Part shown: positions 16,837 to 24,604 of the stretch, piece after piece | Numbering within the stretch: position 1 is the first letter of the stretch | Layout of the letters: every line of letters starts with the position of its first letter | NCBI GenBank assembly: GCA_963628035.1 | Contig: CAVGED010000122.1 | Location: 24,596 to 88,595, forward strand | DNA: 64,000 nucleotides | Direction: 5' to 3' | Source of the DNA: 14-2 sp963628035 | GTDB lineage: Bacteria > Bacillota > Clostridia > Lachnospirales > Lachnospiraceae | Program-made: the position numbers and the translations under genes | Notes under the pieces: generated by a model | Seen by the model: the letters and a program-made list of their open reading frames with translations, nothing else | What the model was told of the DNA's origin: nothing | Databases searched by the model: none

Positions 16837-17931
16837 ATGAAGATAAAAGCGCTATATAAGAAATTTATCGAAGAAAGCCAACTCGCTGTGGTATCAGATG
16901 AACTGCGGCGCAAAATTTCATTCTATCTCTTGAGTGGAGCTCTTTCACTGACGTCCTTCGTGATGACGGTTGTAAATTTCTTTACTGCGGAGTATATACT
17001 TTTGTTTGCCACACTTTGTTTTTCCGTCCTGTGTCTTATTAATATACTTGTATTATACTTCACAAAGGTGCCGGGGATTATCGTTTACGATACCTTTGGT
17101 GTGGAAGCCATGGCACTGTTGGCGTTCTTTTTTATCAGTGGCATACCGGACGGCTTCAGTGCACTTTGGATATGTCTGATCCCAAGCTTTGCGATGTTAA
17201 TCTTCGGGACAAAGAGGGGAAGCGTATTTTGTCTGTTTGCCATGGGATTGCTGGTTTTTCTGTTTTGGTTTCCTGTTGGCAGGTTGATGCTGATGTATTC
17301 GTATAATGAAACATTTCTATTGCGCTTTCCGTTCTTGTACGGCTCGATTTATTTGATCTCTCTGCTCATCGAATGTGTGCGTAAGGAGACGCAGAAGCAG
17401 CTTGAAGAGACCAGAAATCAGTATCATTCGCTATATCGGCATGATGCTTTAACCGGTTTATACAATCGGTACGGAATCAACGAATATCTGGAAAAGGCAT
17501 TTGCTGATGAAAACAACCGGCATGTGTCCATTATCTTTTTGGATATTGATGATTTTAAGAATATCAATGACGAATACGGACACGAAGGGGGAGATGAAGT
17601 ATTGAAAATGGTAGCTTCCATACCGCCGAGATTCATGTGTAAGCACTGCCATTGCTGTCGTTGGGGCGGCGAGGAGTTTCTGTTGATCATGCAGTGTGAG
17701 CATGATGCTGTAAGTGTTGCGGAGAAGATCAGACGGGAAATCCAGCAGACGCCTGTTCTGTACGATGGAAAAGAAATTCATGTTACAGTCAGCGTTGGTG
17801 TATGCATAGCCGATGATTTATCCGATGTCACGCTTCACGATGTGATCGATCAGGCGGATAAAGCGATGTATATCTCTAAGATGAACGGGAAGAACCGGGT
17901 TACGTTCTATACTATAAAACGGGCAGAATAA
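16837..17931 (+). CDS. Membrane diguanylate cyclase (GGDEF), copy 2
   Basis: A 364-residue paralogue of the gene at 5892, about 91% identical by my count. It keeps the same membrane part, RHDALTGLYNR, the GGEEF loop, the missing RxxD inhibitory site and the CKHCHCC run before the active site. Changes cluster in the first 16 residues and scattered membrane positions, while the GGDEF domain is nearly unchanged, suggesting both copies remain under selection for catalysis. ATAGGAG precedes the start. It follows the polysaccharide operon by about 50 bases and is followed by a bidirectional terminator. Cyclic di-GMP control of the neighbouring glycan genes is plausible but not shown. Confidence 0.93.
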   Translation: MKIKALYKKFIEESQLAVVSDELRRKISFYLLSGALSLTSFVMTVVNFFTAEYILLFATLCFSVLCLINILVLYFTKVPGIIVYDTFGVEAMALLAFFFISGIPDGFSALWICLIPSFAMLIFGTKRGSVFCLFAMGLLVFLFWFPVGRLMLMYSYNETFLLRFPFLYGSIYLISLLIECVRKETQKQLEETRNQYHSLYRHDALTGLYNRYGINEYLEKAFADENNRHVSIIFLDIDDFKNINDEYGHEGGDEVLKMVASIPPRFMCKHCHCCRWGGEEFLLIMQCEHDAVSVAEKIRREIQQTPVLYDGKEIHVTVSVGVCIADDLSDVTLHDVIDQADKAMYISKMNGKNRVTFYTIKRAE

Positions 17932-17952
17932 AAAAATTGTATGCAGGGAAAA

Positions 17953-17986
17953 ATGGAGGCGGTGATAAACCGCCTCCGCTATTTTT
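17953..17986. terminator. Bidirectional terminator between GGDEF copy 2 and the encapsulin operon
   Basis: The arms GGAGGCGGT (17955-17963) and ACCGCCTCC (17969-17977) have T-rich tails on both strands (CTATTTTTA on the plus strand, ATTTTT on the minus). It ends both converging operons. Confidence 0.85.
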
Positions 17987-18054
17987 ATGATGCTTGAACT
18001 GCTAACTTAAAACATACGATTACGTTATTTACACAGATCGAATGATTCCATTGC

Positions 18055-18867
18055 CTACTCAAACCGAACGATTGCGTTTGGCTCCTTCACCCGCAGTGCC
18101 ACCGTCTCCAGGATTCGGAGCGAGTGATTCAGATCCTTAAGCTCCAGATATCCCACGGAGAGATCTGACCCAACTGCCAGGTCCATGTATTGCGGCTCTG
18201 CACAGACGAGAACGGCTTTTCCGGCTCCAAAGGCTCCGGCGGAATACACACGACCGTTCACCAGCCTGGCGATACGATCCAGCTCCAGCATGTTGATACC
18301 GGGCTGTATGCGCTGCAGTGCCAGATAGATCTCAGGAGAGAGTACCAGTGCGTAGCGGCCCAAGAAGCCGTTGCTGGCCAGATGCGCGATGCCGTGAGCC
18401 ACATTCTGAAAGGCATCCTCGCCCTCCTGCCAGTTTCCGCGCTCAATGGAAAAGGCGTCGTCTGCGGTCAGCAGGCCTTCAATTCCCAGGGCACGGTTTC
18501 CGAACAGGATCAGGTTGTCTTCCTTCTTGGCTGCTTTCTGGGCAGCGGCAGCAGCGGCGGACAGATCCAGAGGCCAGCCGTTGCGTTCGCTCTCCTCGAT
18601 ATCACGCCACAGCAGGGTGAAATCCTCGTAGAGCTGTGGGAGCTCCAGGAGCTTCCGTCCATAGATGGTTCCGATGCCATCCGCCAGTTCGTCCTGCTTG
18701 TCCAGGATGTCAACGGGAACCGTGGACACACCGGCGCCCAGCGGGCCGAACAGAGATAGGAATCTGCGGCATACCAGATGCTTTTTGGCGGTCTCAATCA
18801 CGGTTTGATCGATCTGCTTCCACACGTCCTGAGTAAATGGTGCACTTTCTCTAGCTAAATAATCCAT
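18055..18867 (-). CDS. Encapsulin shell protein (family 1, linocin-M18-like)
   Basis: A 270-residue capsid-fold protein that self-assembles into a protein nanocompartment. The N-terminus MDYLARESAPFTQDVWKQID is typical of family 1 encapsulins, where it forms the cargo-binding helix. Other family features are RRFLSLFGPLGAG, the Ala-rich E-loop region after LDLSAAAAAAQKAA, and a C-terminal PNAIVRFE-type ending. Length matches the family. The ATG at 18867 is used because AGGAGG lies about eight bases upstream; in-frame codons further upstream have no such site. It is encoded 20 bases after its cargo ferritin-like gene in one operon. The shell should store iron or shield oxidant-sensitive chemistry in this anaerobe. 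Confidence 0.93.
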   Translation of the reverse strand: MDYLARESAPFTQDVWKQIDQTVIETAKKHLVCRRFLSLFGPLGAGVSTVPVDILDKQDELADGIGTIYGRKLLELPQLYEDFTLLWRDIEESERNGWPLDLSAAAAAAQKAAKKEDNLILFGNRALGIEGLLTADDAFSIERGNWQEGEDAFQNVAHGIAHLASNGFLGRYALVLSPEIYLALQRIQPGINMLELDRIARLVNGRVYSAGAFGAGKAVLVCAEPQYMDLAVGSDLSVGYLELKDLNHSLRILETVALRVKEPNAIVRFE

Positions 18868-18887
18868 AAGATGACCTCCTTTCAGGT

Positions 18888-19250
18888 TCACTGCTCTTCC
18901 ACAAGGCTGCCCACCGTGGAACCGCAGGAAGGTGGAATGGATGCGGCCTTGATCCCAAGATCTTCGATCATCTCCTTGACCTCGCCCTCTCCGTCCAGGA
19001 ACAGCTCGGCTTCCCTGGGATCCAGATGGCGCATCAAGGTCATAAGCTCTCCGATATGGGCCTTTTCTTCATCCCTGATATCGGCCAGTACCGCCTTGGC
19101 CAGGGTGTCATCGGTGGCCAGGAAATGGGATTCATATAAGTAGATAGCTTCCAGCTCGCCGGCGATATCCAGACGCAGCGCCTGCATCAGTTCGGGGCCG
19201 GACATTTTCCGGTTCACATTTCCCTGAAATGGATTTGCAAAGTTTGGCAT
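18888..19250 (-). CDS. Encapsulated ferritin-like cargo protein (EncFtn-like)
   Basis: A 120-residue protein of the encapsulated ferritin type. The two-helix core shows the metal-binding pattern GELEAIYLYESH (about residues 31-42) and DEEKAHIGEL (about 60-69), matching the Glu/Glu-His ligands known for EncFtn ferroxidase dimers. The last residues, STVGSLVEEQ, match the encapsulin cargo-loading peptide consensus (TVGSL), which docks inside the shell. It should oxidise Fe(II) for storage in the compartment encoded by the next gene. GGAGG lies nine bases before the start and a good promoter is 39 bases upstream. It is the first gene of the two-gene operon. Confidence 0.92.
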   Translation of the reverse strand: MPNFANPFQGNVNRKMSGPELMQALRLDIAGELEAIYLYESHFLATDDTLAKAVLADIRDEEKAHIGELMTLMRHLDPREAELFLDGEGEVKEMIEDLGIKAASIPPSCGSTVGSLVEEQ

Positions 19251-19288
19251 ATAGAAAACCTCCTTTTTCTGAATGTCTTGTTACCCTC

Positions 19289-19317
19289 ACTATAGGAGCA
19301 GGAGGGGGACAAATCAA
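19289..19317 (-). promoter_or_regulatory. Promoter of the encapsulin operon
   Basis: On the minus strand the -35 TTGATT (19317-19312), a 17-base spacer and the -10 TATAGT (19294-19289) lie 39 bases before the cargo gene. No Fur- or PerR-like box is obvious. Confidence 0.7.
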
Positions 19318-19416
19318 TAGAAAAGGAGGCTTCTTTGCGCTGTCTTGGCGGTTTCCTATACTTTCTTAATAGAATCTTAGCTGGGTGACTGTCTGGGCAG
19401 GCAAGGTACGTGAGGA

Positions 19417-20634
19417 TCAGTCAGCTGGATTCTTCGCTATCTCAATCAGGATTCTTACAACGGTTTCCATAGCTTCCGCAGTTATATGCTCAAAGGGCCC
19501 GTGGAAGCCGTCACCGCCGGTACCCAGGTTGGGGCAGGGCAGTCCCATGAAGCTTAAACGGGCACCGTCCGTGCCGCCGCGCACCGGTCTTGAGAGAGGC
19601 TCTAAGCCCACAGCGCGTATGGCGTCCTTTGCTTTTTCCACGATGGAGAAGTTCTTCTCGATGACCTCCAGCATATTGCGGTAGCTCTCGGTGATGGTAA
19701 GGGTTACCGTGCCGCTGCCGTACTTCTCATTTAACCTTTCCGTGATCTCCCTGAGAAAATCCTGGCGTCTGGCGAAGGTCTCGCTGTCGTGATCCCGAAC
19801 GATATAATGAAGGTGTGCAGAGGCCACATCCCCCTTCATATCGGTCAGGTGATAGAAGCCCTCACGGTCTCTGGTGTGGGCCGGGGTCTCCGACTTCGGC
19901 AGCATGCCTTGGAGCTCGCAGGCAACGGCGGCAGCATTTACCATGATGTGGTAAGCACTTCCGGGGTGTACGTTGACTCCCTTGATGACAAAATCCGCAG
20001 AGGCGGCGTTGAAGTTCTCATAGGCGATCTCGCCCTCATAATCGCCGTCAACGGTATAAGCGTAATCCGCCTTGAAGTAGGAGAGGTCAAACAGATCGGC
20101 GCCGCGCCCGATCTCCTCGTCCGGGGTAAAGCCCACCCAGATATCGCCGTGGGGAATCTGCTCTGTCTGAATCCGTTCGATGGCGGTGATGATCTCCGCC
20201 ACACCGGCCTTGTCATCTGCCCCCAGCAGGGTGGAGCCGTTGGTGACGATGAGCGTCTGTCCGGCGCGGGAGACAAGCTGCGGGAAATCCGCCACACGCA
20301 GAACCGCGCCGGTGGCCGACAAGGTCACGTCCTTCCCATCATAATCCGGGATCAGCACCGGATGTACCTGTTCTCCGGGATAATCCGGGGCGGTGTCGAT
20401 ATGCGAGATGAAGCCGATGGACTTCTTGTTCTCATATCCGGCCGTGGCGGGCAGCAGACCGTATACGTAGCAGTGCTCATCGCAGACGACGTTGGAAAGG
20501 CCAAGCTCCTCAAGCTCCCTGGCTAACTCCTGACCCAATGCAAACTGTCGGCTGGTGCTGGGGCAGGTATCGGACTTCTCATCGGATGTGGTCCAGTAAG
20601 AAATGTATTTCAGAAATCTCTCTTCTGCTTTCAT
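19417..20634 (-). CDS. pepT: Peptidase T (tripeptide aminopeptidase)
   Basis: A 405-residue M20-family zinc aminopeptidase that removes the N-terminal residue from tripeptides in the cytosol. Metal-site signatures are visible: ISHIDTAPD (first His/Asp), LLGADDKAGVAEI (bridging Asp), FTPDEEIGRGAD (catalytic Glu and metal Glu), DGDYEGEIAYENFNAA, the dimerisation-domain HPGSA, and RGGTDGARLSFMG with the GTGGDGFHGPFEH ending that supplies the last His. Length is right for PepT. In-frame codons reach 20745, but the ATG at 20634 has GGGAGG nine bases before it. It is monocistronic with its own promoter. Confidence 0.96.
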   Translation of the reverse strand: MKAEERFLKYISYWTTSDEKSDTCPSTSRQFALGQELARELEELGLSNVVCDEHCYVYGLLPATAGYENKKSIGFISHIDTAPDYPGEQVHPVLIPDYDGKDVTLSATGAVLRVADFPQLVSRAGQTLIVTNGSTLLGADDKAGVAEIITAIERIQTEQIPHGDIWVGFTPDEEIGRGADLFDLSYFKADYAYTVDGDYEGEIAYENFNAASADFVIKGVNVHPGSAYHIMVNAAAVACELQGMLPKSETPAHTRDREGFYHLTDMKGDVASAHLHYIVRDHDSETFARRQDFLREITERLNEKYGSGTVTLTITESYRNMLEVIEKNFSIVEKAKDAIRAVGLEPLSRPVRGGTDGARLSFMGLPCPNLGTGGDGFHGPFEHITAEAMETVVRILIEIAKNPAD

Positions 20635-20671
20635 GGTATCCTCCCTATGGTGATGTTTGTGTTCTACATAA

Positions 20672-20700
20672 AAGATAGTCTTTTTTCTGGTCAATGTCAA
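20672..20700 (-). promoter_or_regulatory. Promoter of pepT
   Basis: On the minus strand TTGACA (20700-20695), 17 bases and TATCTT (20677-20672) form the promoter, 38 bases before the pepT start. A promoter for the divergent polymerase gene is not clear, and I found no LexA-type CGAAC-N4-GTTCG box. Confidence 0.65.
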
Positions 20701-20795
20701 TGCGGTATGGTAAACTAAATGTAGCGAAGTTTGGTTTTCCACCAACTATAGCCGCTGCCTGTGCGCAGCGTACTTCGAACAGGAGAGGCAGAGAA

Positions 20796-22325
20796 ATGTC
20801 AGAGGAAAAACGCAGTTATATTGCCATAGACTTAAAATCGTTTTATGCCTCCGTGGAGTGTGTCGAGCGCAGTTTAAATCCGCTGACTACAAATCTCGTG
20901 GTTGCCGATGAGAGCCGCACCGACAAAACTATTTGCCTGGCGGTATCCCCATCCCTGAAGGCCTATGGTATTCCGGGACGGGCCAGACTTTTTGAGGTGA
21001 TACAGAAGGTACGGGCGGCCAATGAACAGAGAAGGATGTCCGCACCAAAGCATGCATTTACCGGAAGCTCCAGCGACGATGAGGTTCTTCGCTCTGCACC
21101 GGAATATGCCATAGACTATATCGTCGCTCCGCCCAGGATGGCAAGATACATGGAGATCAGCACACAGATTTATCATATATATCTGAAGTATATCGCGCCG
21201 GAGGATATTCATGTCTATTCCATTGATGAGGTTTTTATGGATGTTACCGATTATCTGAATGCGTATCAGATGACGCCGCGGGAGCTGGCAATGACGATGA
21301 TAAAGGATGTGCTGGATACCACGGGGATAACAGCGACAGCCGGAATCGGAACGAATCTCTATCTGTGCAAGATAGCCATGGATATCGTGGCAAAGCATAT
21401 TCCTGCGACGAAGGACGGTGTCCGCATCGCCCAACTGAATGAGATGTCCTATCGCAGACTGCTGTGGGGACATCGTCCCCTGACGGATTTCTGGCGGGTT
21501 GGCAGAGGGTATGCGAAGAAGCTGGAAGAGGTCGGGCTCTATACCATGGGCGATGTGGCGAGATGCTCGCTGGGAAAGCCCAATGAATATTATAACGAGG
21601 AGCTGCTCTATAAGCTGTTTGGAATCAATGCGGAGCTGCTCATCGATCACGCCTGGGGCTGGGAGCCGTGTGGGATATCCGATATAAAGGCCTATAAACC
21701 GGAGAGCAACAGCATAAGCTCCGGCCAGGTATTACAGTGTCCGTATACGGCTCAGATGGCGCGGGTCGTTGCCCGTGAAATGGCGGATGCCCTTGCCTTG
21801 GATCTGGTAGATAAGGGGCTGGTGACAGACCAGCTTGTGTTGACCGTGGGATATGATATCGAGAACCTGACAGATCCGGGCAGACGGAAACGATACAAGG
21901 GAGCCGTTACCGTGGATCATTATGGCCGCAGCGTACCGAAGCACGCCCATGGGACGGAGAATCTCAAGCGGCAGACGTCTTCCTCCACACTGCTTCTGGA
22001 CGCAGTGTCCGGTTTATATGACCGTATTGTGGACAAAAATCTGCTTGTCCGAAGGATTACCTTAGTGGCGAATCATGTGGTGGACGAGCGGTCGGTGGAA
22101 CGAAAGCAGGAATTTCAGCAATTGGATCTCTTTACCGATTATGAGGCCATACAGAGACAGCAGGCCGAAGAAGAGGCAGCGTTGGAGCGGGAGCGGCGTA
22201 TACAGAATACGCTGCTGGATATCAAGAAGAAATATGGGAAAAATGCCATCGTTAGGGGCATGAATCTTCAGGAGGGCGCCACCGCCATAGAACGGAATGA
22301 GCAGATCGGCGGTCATAAGGCGTAG
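20796..22325 (+). CDS. Y-family DNA polymerase (UmuC/DinB-like)
   Basis: A 509-residue translesion polymerase. The palm domain shows IAIDLKSFYASVECVER (first catalytic Asp) and YSIDEVFMDVT (catalytic Asp-Glu). TAGIGTNLYLCKIAMD and a thumb region with helix-hairpin-helix character follow, then the little-finger domain (about 330-430). Near residue 450 QQLDLF fits the sliding-clamp-binding consensus. The insertion after the N-terminus and overall length (about 100 residues over DinB) are typical of the Firmicutes UmuC/YqjW-type group. The start at 20796 has AGGAG ten bases away; the in-frame extension upstream has no ribosome binding site. A YolD-like gene follows 16 bases later, the usual partner of this polymerase class. 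Confidence 0.92.
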   Translation: MSEEKRSYIAIDLKSFYASVECVERSLNPLTTNLVVADESRTDKTICLAVSPSLKAYGIPGRARLFEVIQKVRAANEQRRMSAPKHAFTGSSSDDEVLRSAPEYAIDYIVAPPRMARYMEISTQIYHIYLKYIAPEDIHVYSIDEVFMDVTDYLNAYQMTPRELAMTMIKDVLDTTGITATAGIGTNLYLCKIAMDIVAKHIPATKDGVRIAQLNEMSYRRLLWGHRPLTDFWRVGRGYAKKLEEVGLYTMGDVARCSLGKPNEYYNEELLYKLFGINAELLIDHAWGWEPCGISDIKAYKPESNSISSGQVLQCPYTAQMARVVAREMADALALDLVDKGLVTDQLVLTVGYDIENLTDPGRRKRYKGAVTVDHYGRSVPKHAHGTENLKRQTSSSTLLLDAVSGLYDRIVDKNLLVRRITLVANHVVDERSVERKQEFQQLDLFTDYEAIQRQQAEEEAALERERRIQNTLLDIKKKYGKNAIVRGMNLQEGATAIERNEQIGGHKA

Positions 22326-22341
22326 GAAGGGAGAATCGGCA

Positions 22342-22776
22342 ATGACAGAAGAGAGAGATATGCACCGCTATGACGACATCATTCATCTGCCTCATCATCA
22401 ATCCGGGACAAGACCGCATATGACCCTTCATGACCGCGCGGCTCAGTTCTCGCCCTTTGCAGCGTTGACCGGATATGACGCTGCCGTGGAAGAGGCGGCA
22501 AGGCTGACGGAACAGAAGATGGAGCTTTCCGAAGAGGAGAAGGCAGCAATAGGTGCGAAGCTGACGGAGATTAAGGAGCATATCAAGGAACGGCCGGAGG
22601 TGACGGTCACCTACTTTGTCCCGGATGAGAGGAAGGCTGGCGGAACCTATGTTACGGTGATCGGAATTGTGAGACGGATCGATGATTTTGAACGTGTTGT
22701 CGTTATGCAGGATCAGAGCAGGATTCGAATTGATGACATCGCTGCAATTTCGGCGGCAGATGCGAGGATGGGGTAG
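22342..22776 (+). CDS. YolD-like protein
   Basis: A 144-residue cytosolic protein next to a Y-family polymerase. The segment YDDIIHLPHHQSGTRPHMTL and then RAAQFSPFAALTGYD is characteristic of the YolD-like proteins that accompany UmuC-type polymerases in Firmicutes. The C-terminal half (EVTVTYFVPD and GTYVTVIGIVRRID onwards) should form the small beta barrel of that family. YolD is proposed to be a UmuD-like accessory factor. The start at 22342 has GGGAG ten bases upstream, and the gene is cotranscribed with the polymerase. Confidence 0.82.
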   Translation: MTEERDMHRYDDIIHLPHHQSGTRPHMTLHDRAAQFSPFAALTGYDAAVEEAARLTEQKMELSEEEKAAIGAKLTEIKEHIKERPEVTVTYFVPDERKAGGTYVTVIGIVRRIDDFERVVVMQDQSRIRIDDIAAISAADARMG

Positions 22777-22788
22777 CCTGGTATTAGA

Positions 22789-23020
22789 TAGTGTCACAGC
22801 TATGCGAACGCCTCTCTGGAAGGAACATTTCTCACGCGAACTGGAGGCAACGCTCCGATGAACTAATCCCTAACTGCGACTAAGACGTTCGGGGTGTGGC
22901 CCTCACGCCTAAGTCTCCGTAAGGGCTGGATTTCATCTCCGCTAGGGACGCCTCTGCTAAAAGGTTCGCTTAGAGAAACGCCCCTTCCAAAGCGGCTGTG
23001 CAGTGAAAAGCTGTGACACG
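22789..23020. ncRNA. Candidate structured RNA bounded by 11-bp perfect inverted repeats
   Basis: GTGTCACAGCT (22789) and AGCTGTGACAC (ending 23020) can pair over about 230 bases. Inside are further short pairings such as GGAGGCAACGCTCC. There is no ORF. The size and closing stem resemble a multi-branched noncoding RNA; the strand is not certain and no family is assigned. The raiA-type motif of Firmicutes is one possibility by size only. Confidence 0.4.
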
Positions 23021-23040
23021 CTACATAGTTTGGCATGGAT

Positions 23041-23305
23041 CAGCCGGAGTAGCCTACCGGTAAGTGCAGGTGCGACTTTCGCGAGCCGTACAGGAACTTG
23101 GGCTTACGGAAACCGAAAATAGTAGCAAAATTTCCGCATTCCAAGCGGAAATTTTAGACTGGTAAATGTTTGAGAAAAATAGGCATCAGGCCTATTTTTC
23201 GAGTTGCCAGCGGCTGCTATTTTCGGATTTCGTAAGACTTAGTGCCTGTCGGCGCAGCATTTGGAGCACCAGCACTTATTGGTAGGCTGCTCCGGTGTCT
23301 GGCTG
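23041..23305. repeat. Long imperfect inverted repeat forming a branched hairpin
   Basis: The left arm 23041-23126 pairs with the right arm 23213-23305. Examples are AGCCTACC with GGTAGGCT and CCGAAAATAGTAGC with GCTGCTATTTTCGG. Between the arms are two perfect hairpins, AAAATTTCCGC/GCGGAAATTTT (23127-23155) and GAAAAATAGGC/GCCTATTTTTC (23174-23200). The whole would fold as a three-way junction. It could be a MITE-like element or a structured transcript. Confidence 0.6.
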
Positions 23306-23307
23306 AA

Positions 23308-23333
23308 CAGTTCAGCCCACGCCCATTCGCAAA
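23308..23333 (+). repeat. Dispersed intergenic repeat, copy 1
   Basis: CAGTTCAGCCC followed by ACGCCCATTCGCAAA. Near-identical sequence occurs at 27724-27746 (minus), 53908-53933 and 63880-63905. Confidence 0.7.
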
Positions 23334-23496
23334 GGCACCTACGGTGCTTTCTCGCTGCTTTGCAGCTAACTTTGCTCATGATCGGGCGTTCCCTCAGACC
23401 GTCATCAGTCCTCTAAACTTGTGCAAGCACAGTTTATCGTCCTTCTTCGGTCTGGCTGAACTGTTTGCACAAGATTTAAAACAATCCTTTTGAATA

Positions 23497-23525
23497 TTGC
23501 AATATGACAGAATATGAGTTATATT
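23497..23525 (+). promoter_or_regulatory. Promoter of the hydrogenase-associated operon
   Basis: The -35 TTGCAA (23497-23502), a 17-base spacer and the -10 TATATT (23520-23525) lie 62 bases before the kinase-like gene. This is the only clear promoter before the tightly packed genes to 27708. Confidence 0.6.
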
Positions 23526-23587
23526 TCTTATATATAGTGGAAAAAGATTGTTAAAAAATTAACGATAAAGAACAAGGAGGAGTAGAC

Positions 23588-24331
23588 ATGAATTTGGACA
23601 GGATTATTGCTGTTCGAAACAACAAGACAGTCTATCGGGACGGCCAGCGCTGCTGCAAAGTGTTCAATGAAGAATATTCTACGGCGGATATCTTAAGCGA
23701 AGCGTTGAATCAGGCGCGCATAGAAGAGACCGGGCTTGTTGTACCGAAGCTTTTAGAGGTAACTGTGCTTGAAGGAAAATGGGCGATCGTGTATGAATAC
23801 GTCCAGGGCAAGACACTGGGACAGCTTATGGAGGAATCGCCGGAGAAGAAGGATGAATATCTGGAGCAGTTTGTGGATCTCCAGCTGCAGGTGCAGGGAA
23901 AGACATGTCCCATGCTGACCCGGTTGAAGGACAAGATGACGCAGGAGATCTGTGCGACGGATCTTCCGGCTACGGTTCGTTACAGTCTGCATGCCAGTCT
24001 CATGACCATGCCGAAGCACTATAAGATCTGCCATGGGGATTTCCGCCCGTCCAACATTGTCATAATGGAAGATGGCACCCCCTGTATTCTTGACTGGTCC
24101 CACGCGACCAGAGGCAACGCTTCCGCAGATGCAGCGCGCACTTACATGCTGTTTTGCATAAACGAAGGCAGAGACAGAGCCGAACAATATCTGGATCTGT
24201 TCTGCGAGAAGAGCAACACTGAGAAACAATATGTCCAGAAATGGATACCGCTGGTGGCAGCTGCCCATTCCGTTAAGGGAAATGCGGCTGAGCGCGAATT
24301 CATGCGCACCTGGATCCACGCAGCGAATTAA
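23588..24331 (+). CDS. APH/choline-kinase-fold small-molecule or protein kinase-like protein
   Basis: A 247-residue cytosolic protein of the aminoglycoside-phosphotransferase-like kinase fold. The catalytic loop reads CHGDFRPSNIVI (about residues 151-162; Brenner's motif HxDxxxxN) and the metal-binding segment CILDWSHATRG (about 168-178). EYVQGKTLGQLM is the hinge region. Substrates of this fold range from antibiotics to sugars, choline and proteins; none can be chosen here. It is the first gene of an operon with two [2Fe-2S] proteins, a PAS-containing hydrogenase and a PP2C phosphatase, spaced by 28 bases or less. A role in phosphorylation opposed by that phosphatase is an attractive guess but only an inference. 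GGAGG precedes the start. Confidence 0.8.
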   Translation: MNLDRIIAVRNNKTVYRDGQRCCKVFNEEYSTADILSEALNQARIEETGLVVPKLLEVTVLEGKWAIVYEYVQGKTLGQLMEESPEKKDEYLEQFVDLQLQVQGKTCPMLTRLKDKMTQEICATDLPATVRYSLHASLMTMPKHYKICHGDFRPSNIVIMEDGTPCILDWSHATRGNASADAARTYMLFCINEGRDRAEQYLDLFCEKSNTEKQYVQKWIPLVAAAHSVKGNAAEREFMRTWIHAAN

Positions 24332-24359
24332 GAGAGAATAAGAGAAGGAGGACGAATCA

Positions 24360-24599
24360 ATGAAGATTACCGTTTGCATCGGCTCATCCTGTCACATCAA
24401 GGGCTCCCGCCAGGTGGTGGAGCAGTTACAATCCCTGATCCGTCAGCATGACATTGCCGACAAGGTAGACATGGGGGGAACTTTTTGCATGGGAAAATGT
24501 CAAGAGGGCGTCTGCGTGAATGTGGATGAACAGTTTCATTCTGTGTCGCCCGATACCGTAGAAGAATTTTTCACAAAAAATATTTTGGAAAAGGTTTAA
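24360..24599 (+). CDS. Thioredoxin-like [2Fe-2S] protein (NuoE-type), copy A
   Basis: A 79-residue thioredoxin-fold [2Fe-2S] ferredoxin domain. The cluster ligands follow the NuoE pattern: C-x4-C in CIGSSC (about residues 6-11) and C-x3-C in CMGKC (about 43-47). It should pass electrons between a small donor such as ferredoxin or NAD(P)H-linked partners and the hydrogenase-like protein downstream. GGAGG precedes it by a short spacer, and it lies 28 bases after the kinase gene and six before its paralogue, so the operon encodes two different domains of this kind side by side. Confidence 0.88.
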   Translation: MKITVCIGSSCHIKGSRQVVEQLQSLIRQHDIADKVDMGGTFCMGKCQEGVCVNVDEQFHSVSPDTVEEFFTKNILEKV

Positions 24600-24604
24600 G
24601 AATT

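Larger units (their letters stand above)
22777..23587. other. Gene-free 0.8-kb stretch with structured DNA/RNA elements
   Basis: No convincing gene on either strand. It contains a segment bounded by perfect inverted repeats (22789-23020), a long branched palindrome (23041-23305), one copy of the dispersed intergenic repeat (23308-23333), a further imperfect inverted repeat using CTTGTGCAA and TTGCACAAG near 23425-23475, and the promoter of the following operon. Confidence 0.75.

Noticed and set aside
19789..20526. A 245-codon plus-strand frame
   Set aside because: Antisense to pepT, with no ribosome binding site.
23242..23493. An 83-codon frame in the structured spacer
   Set aside because: It reads through the long palindrome and the dispersed repeat and lacks a ribosome binding site.
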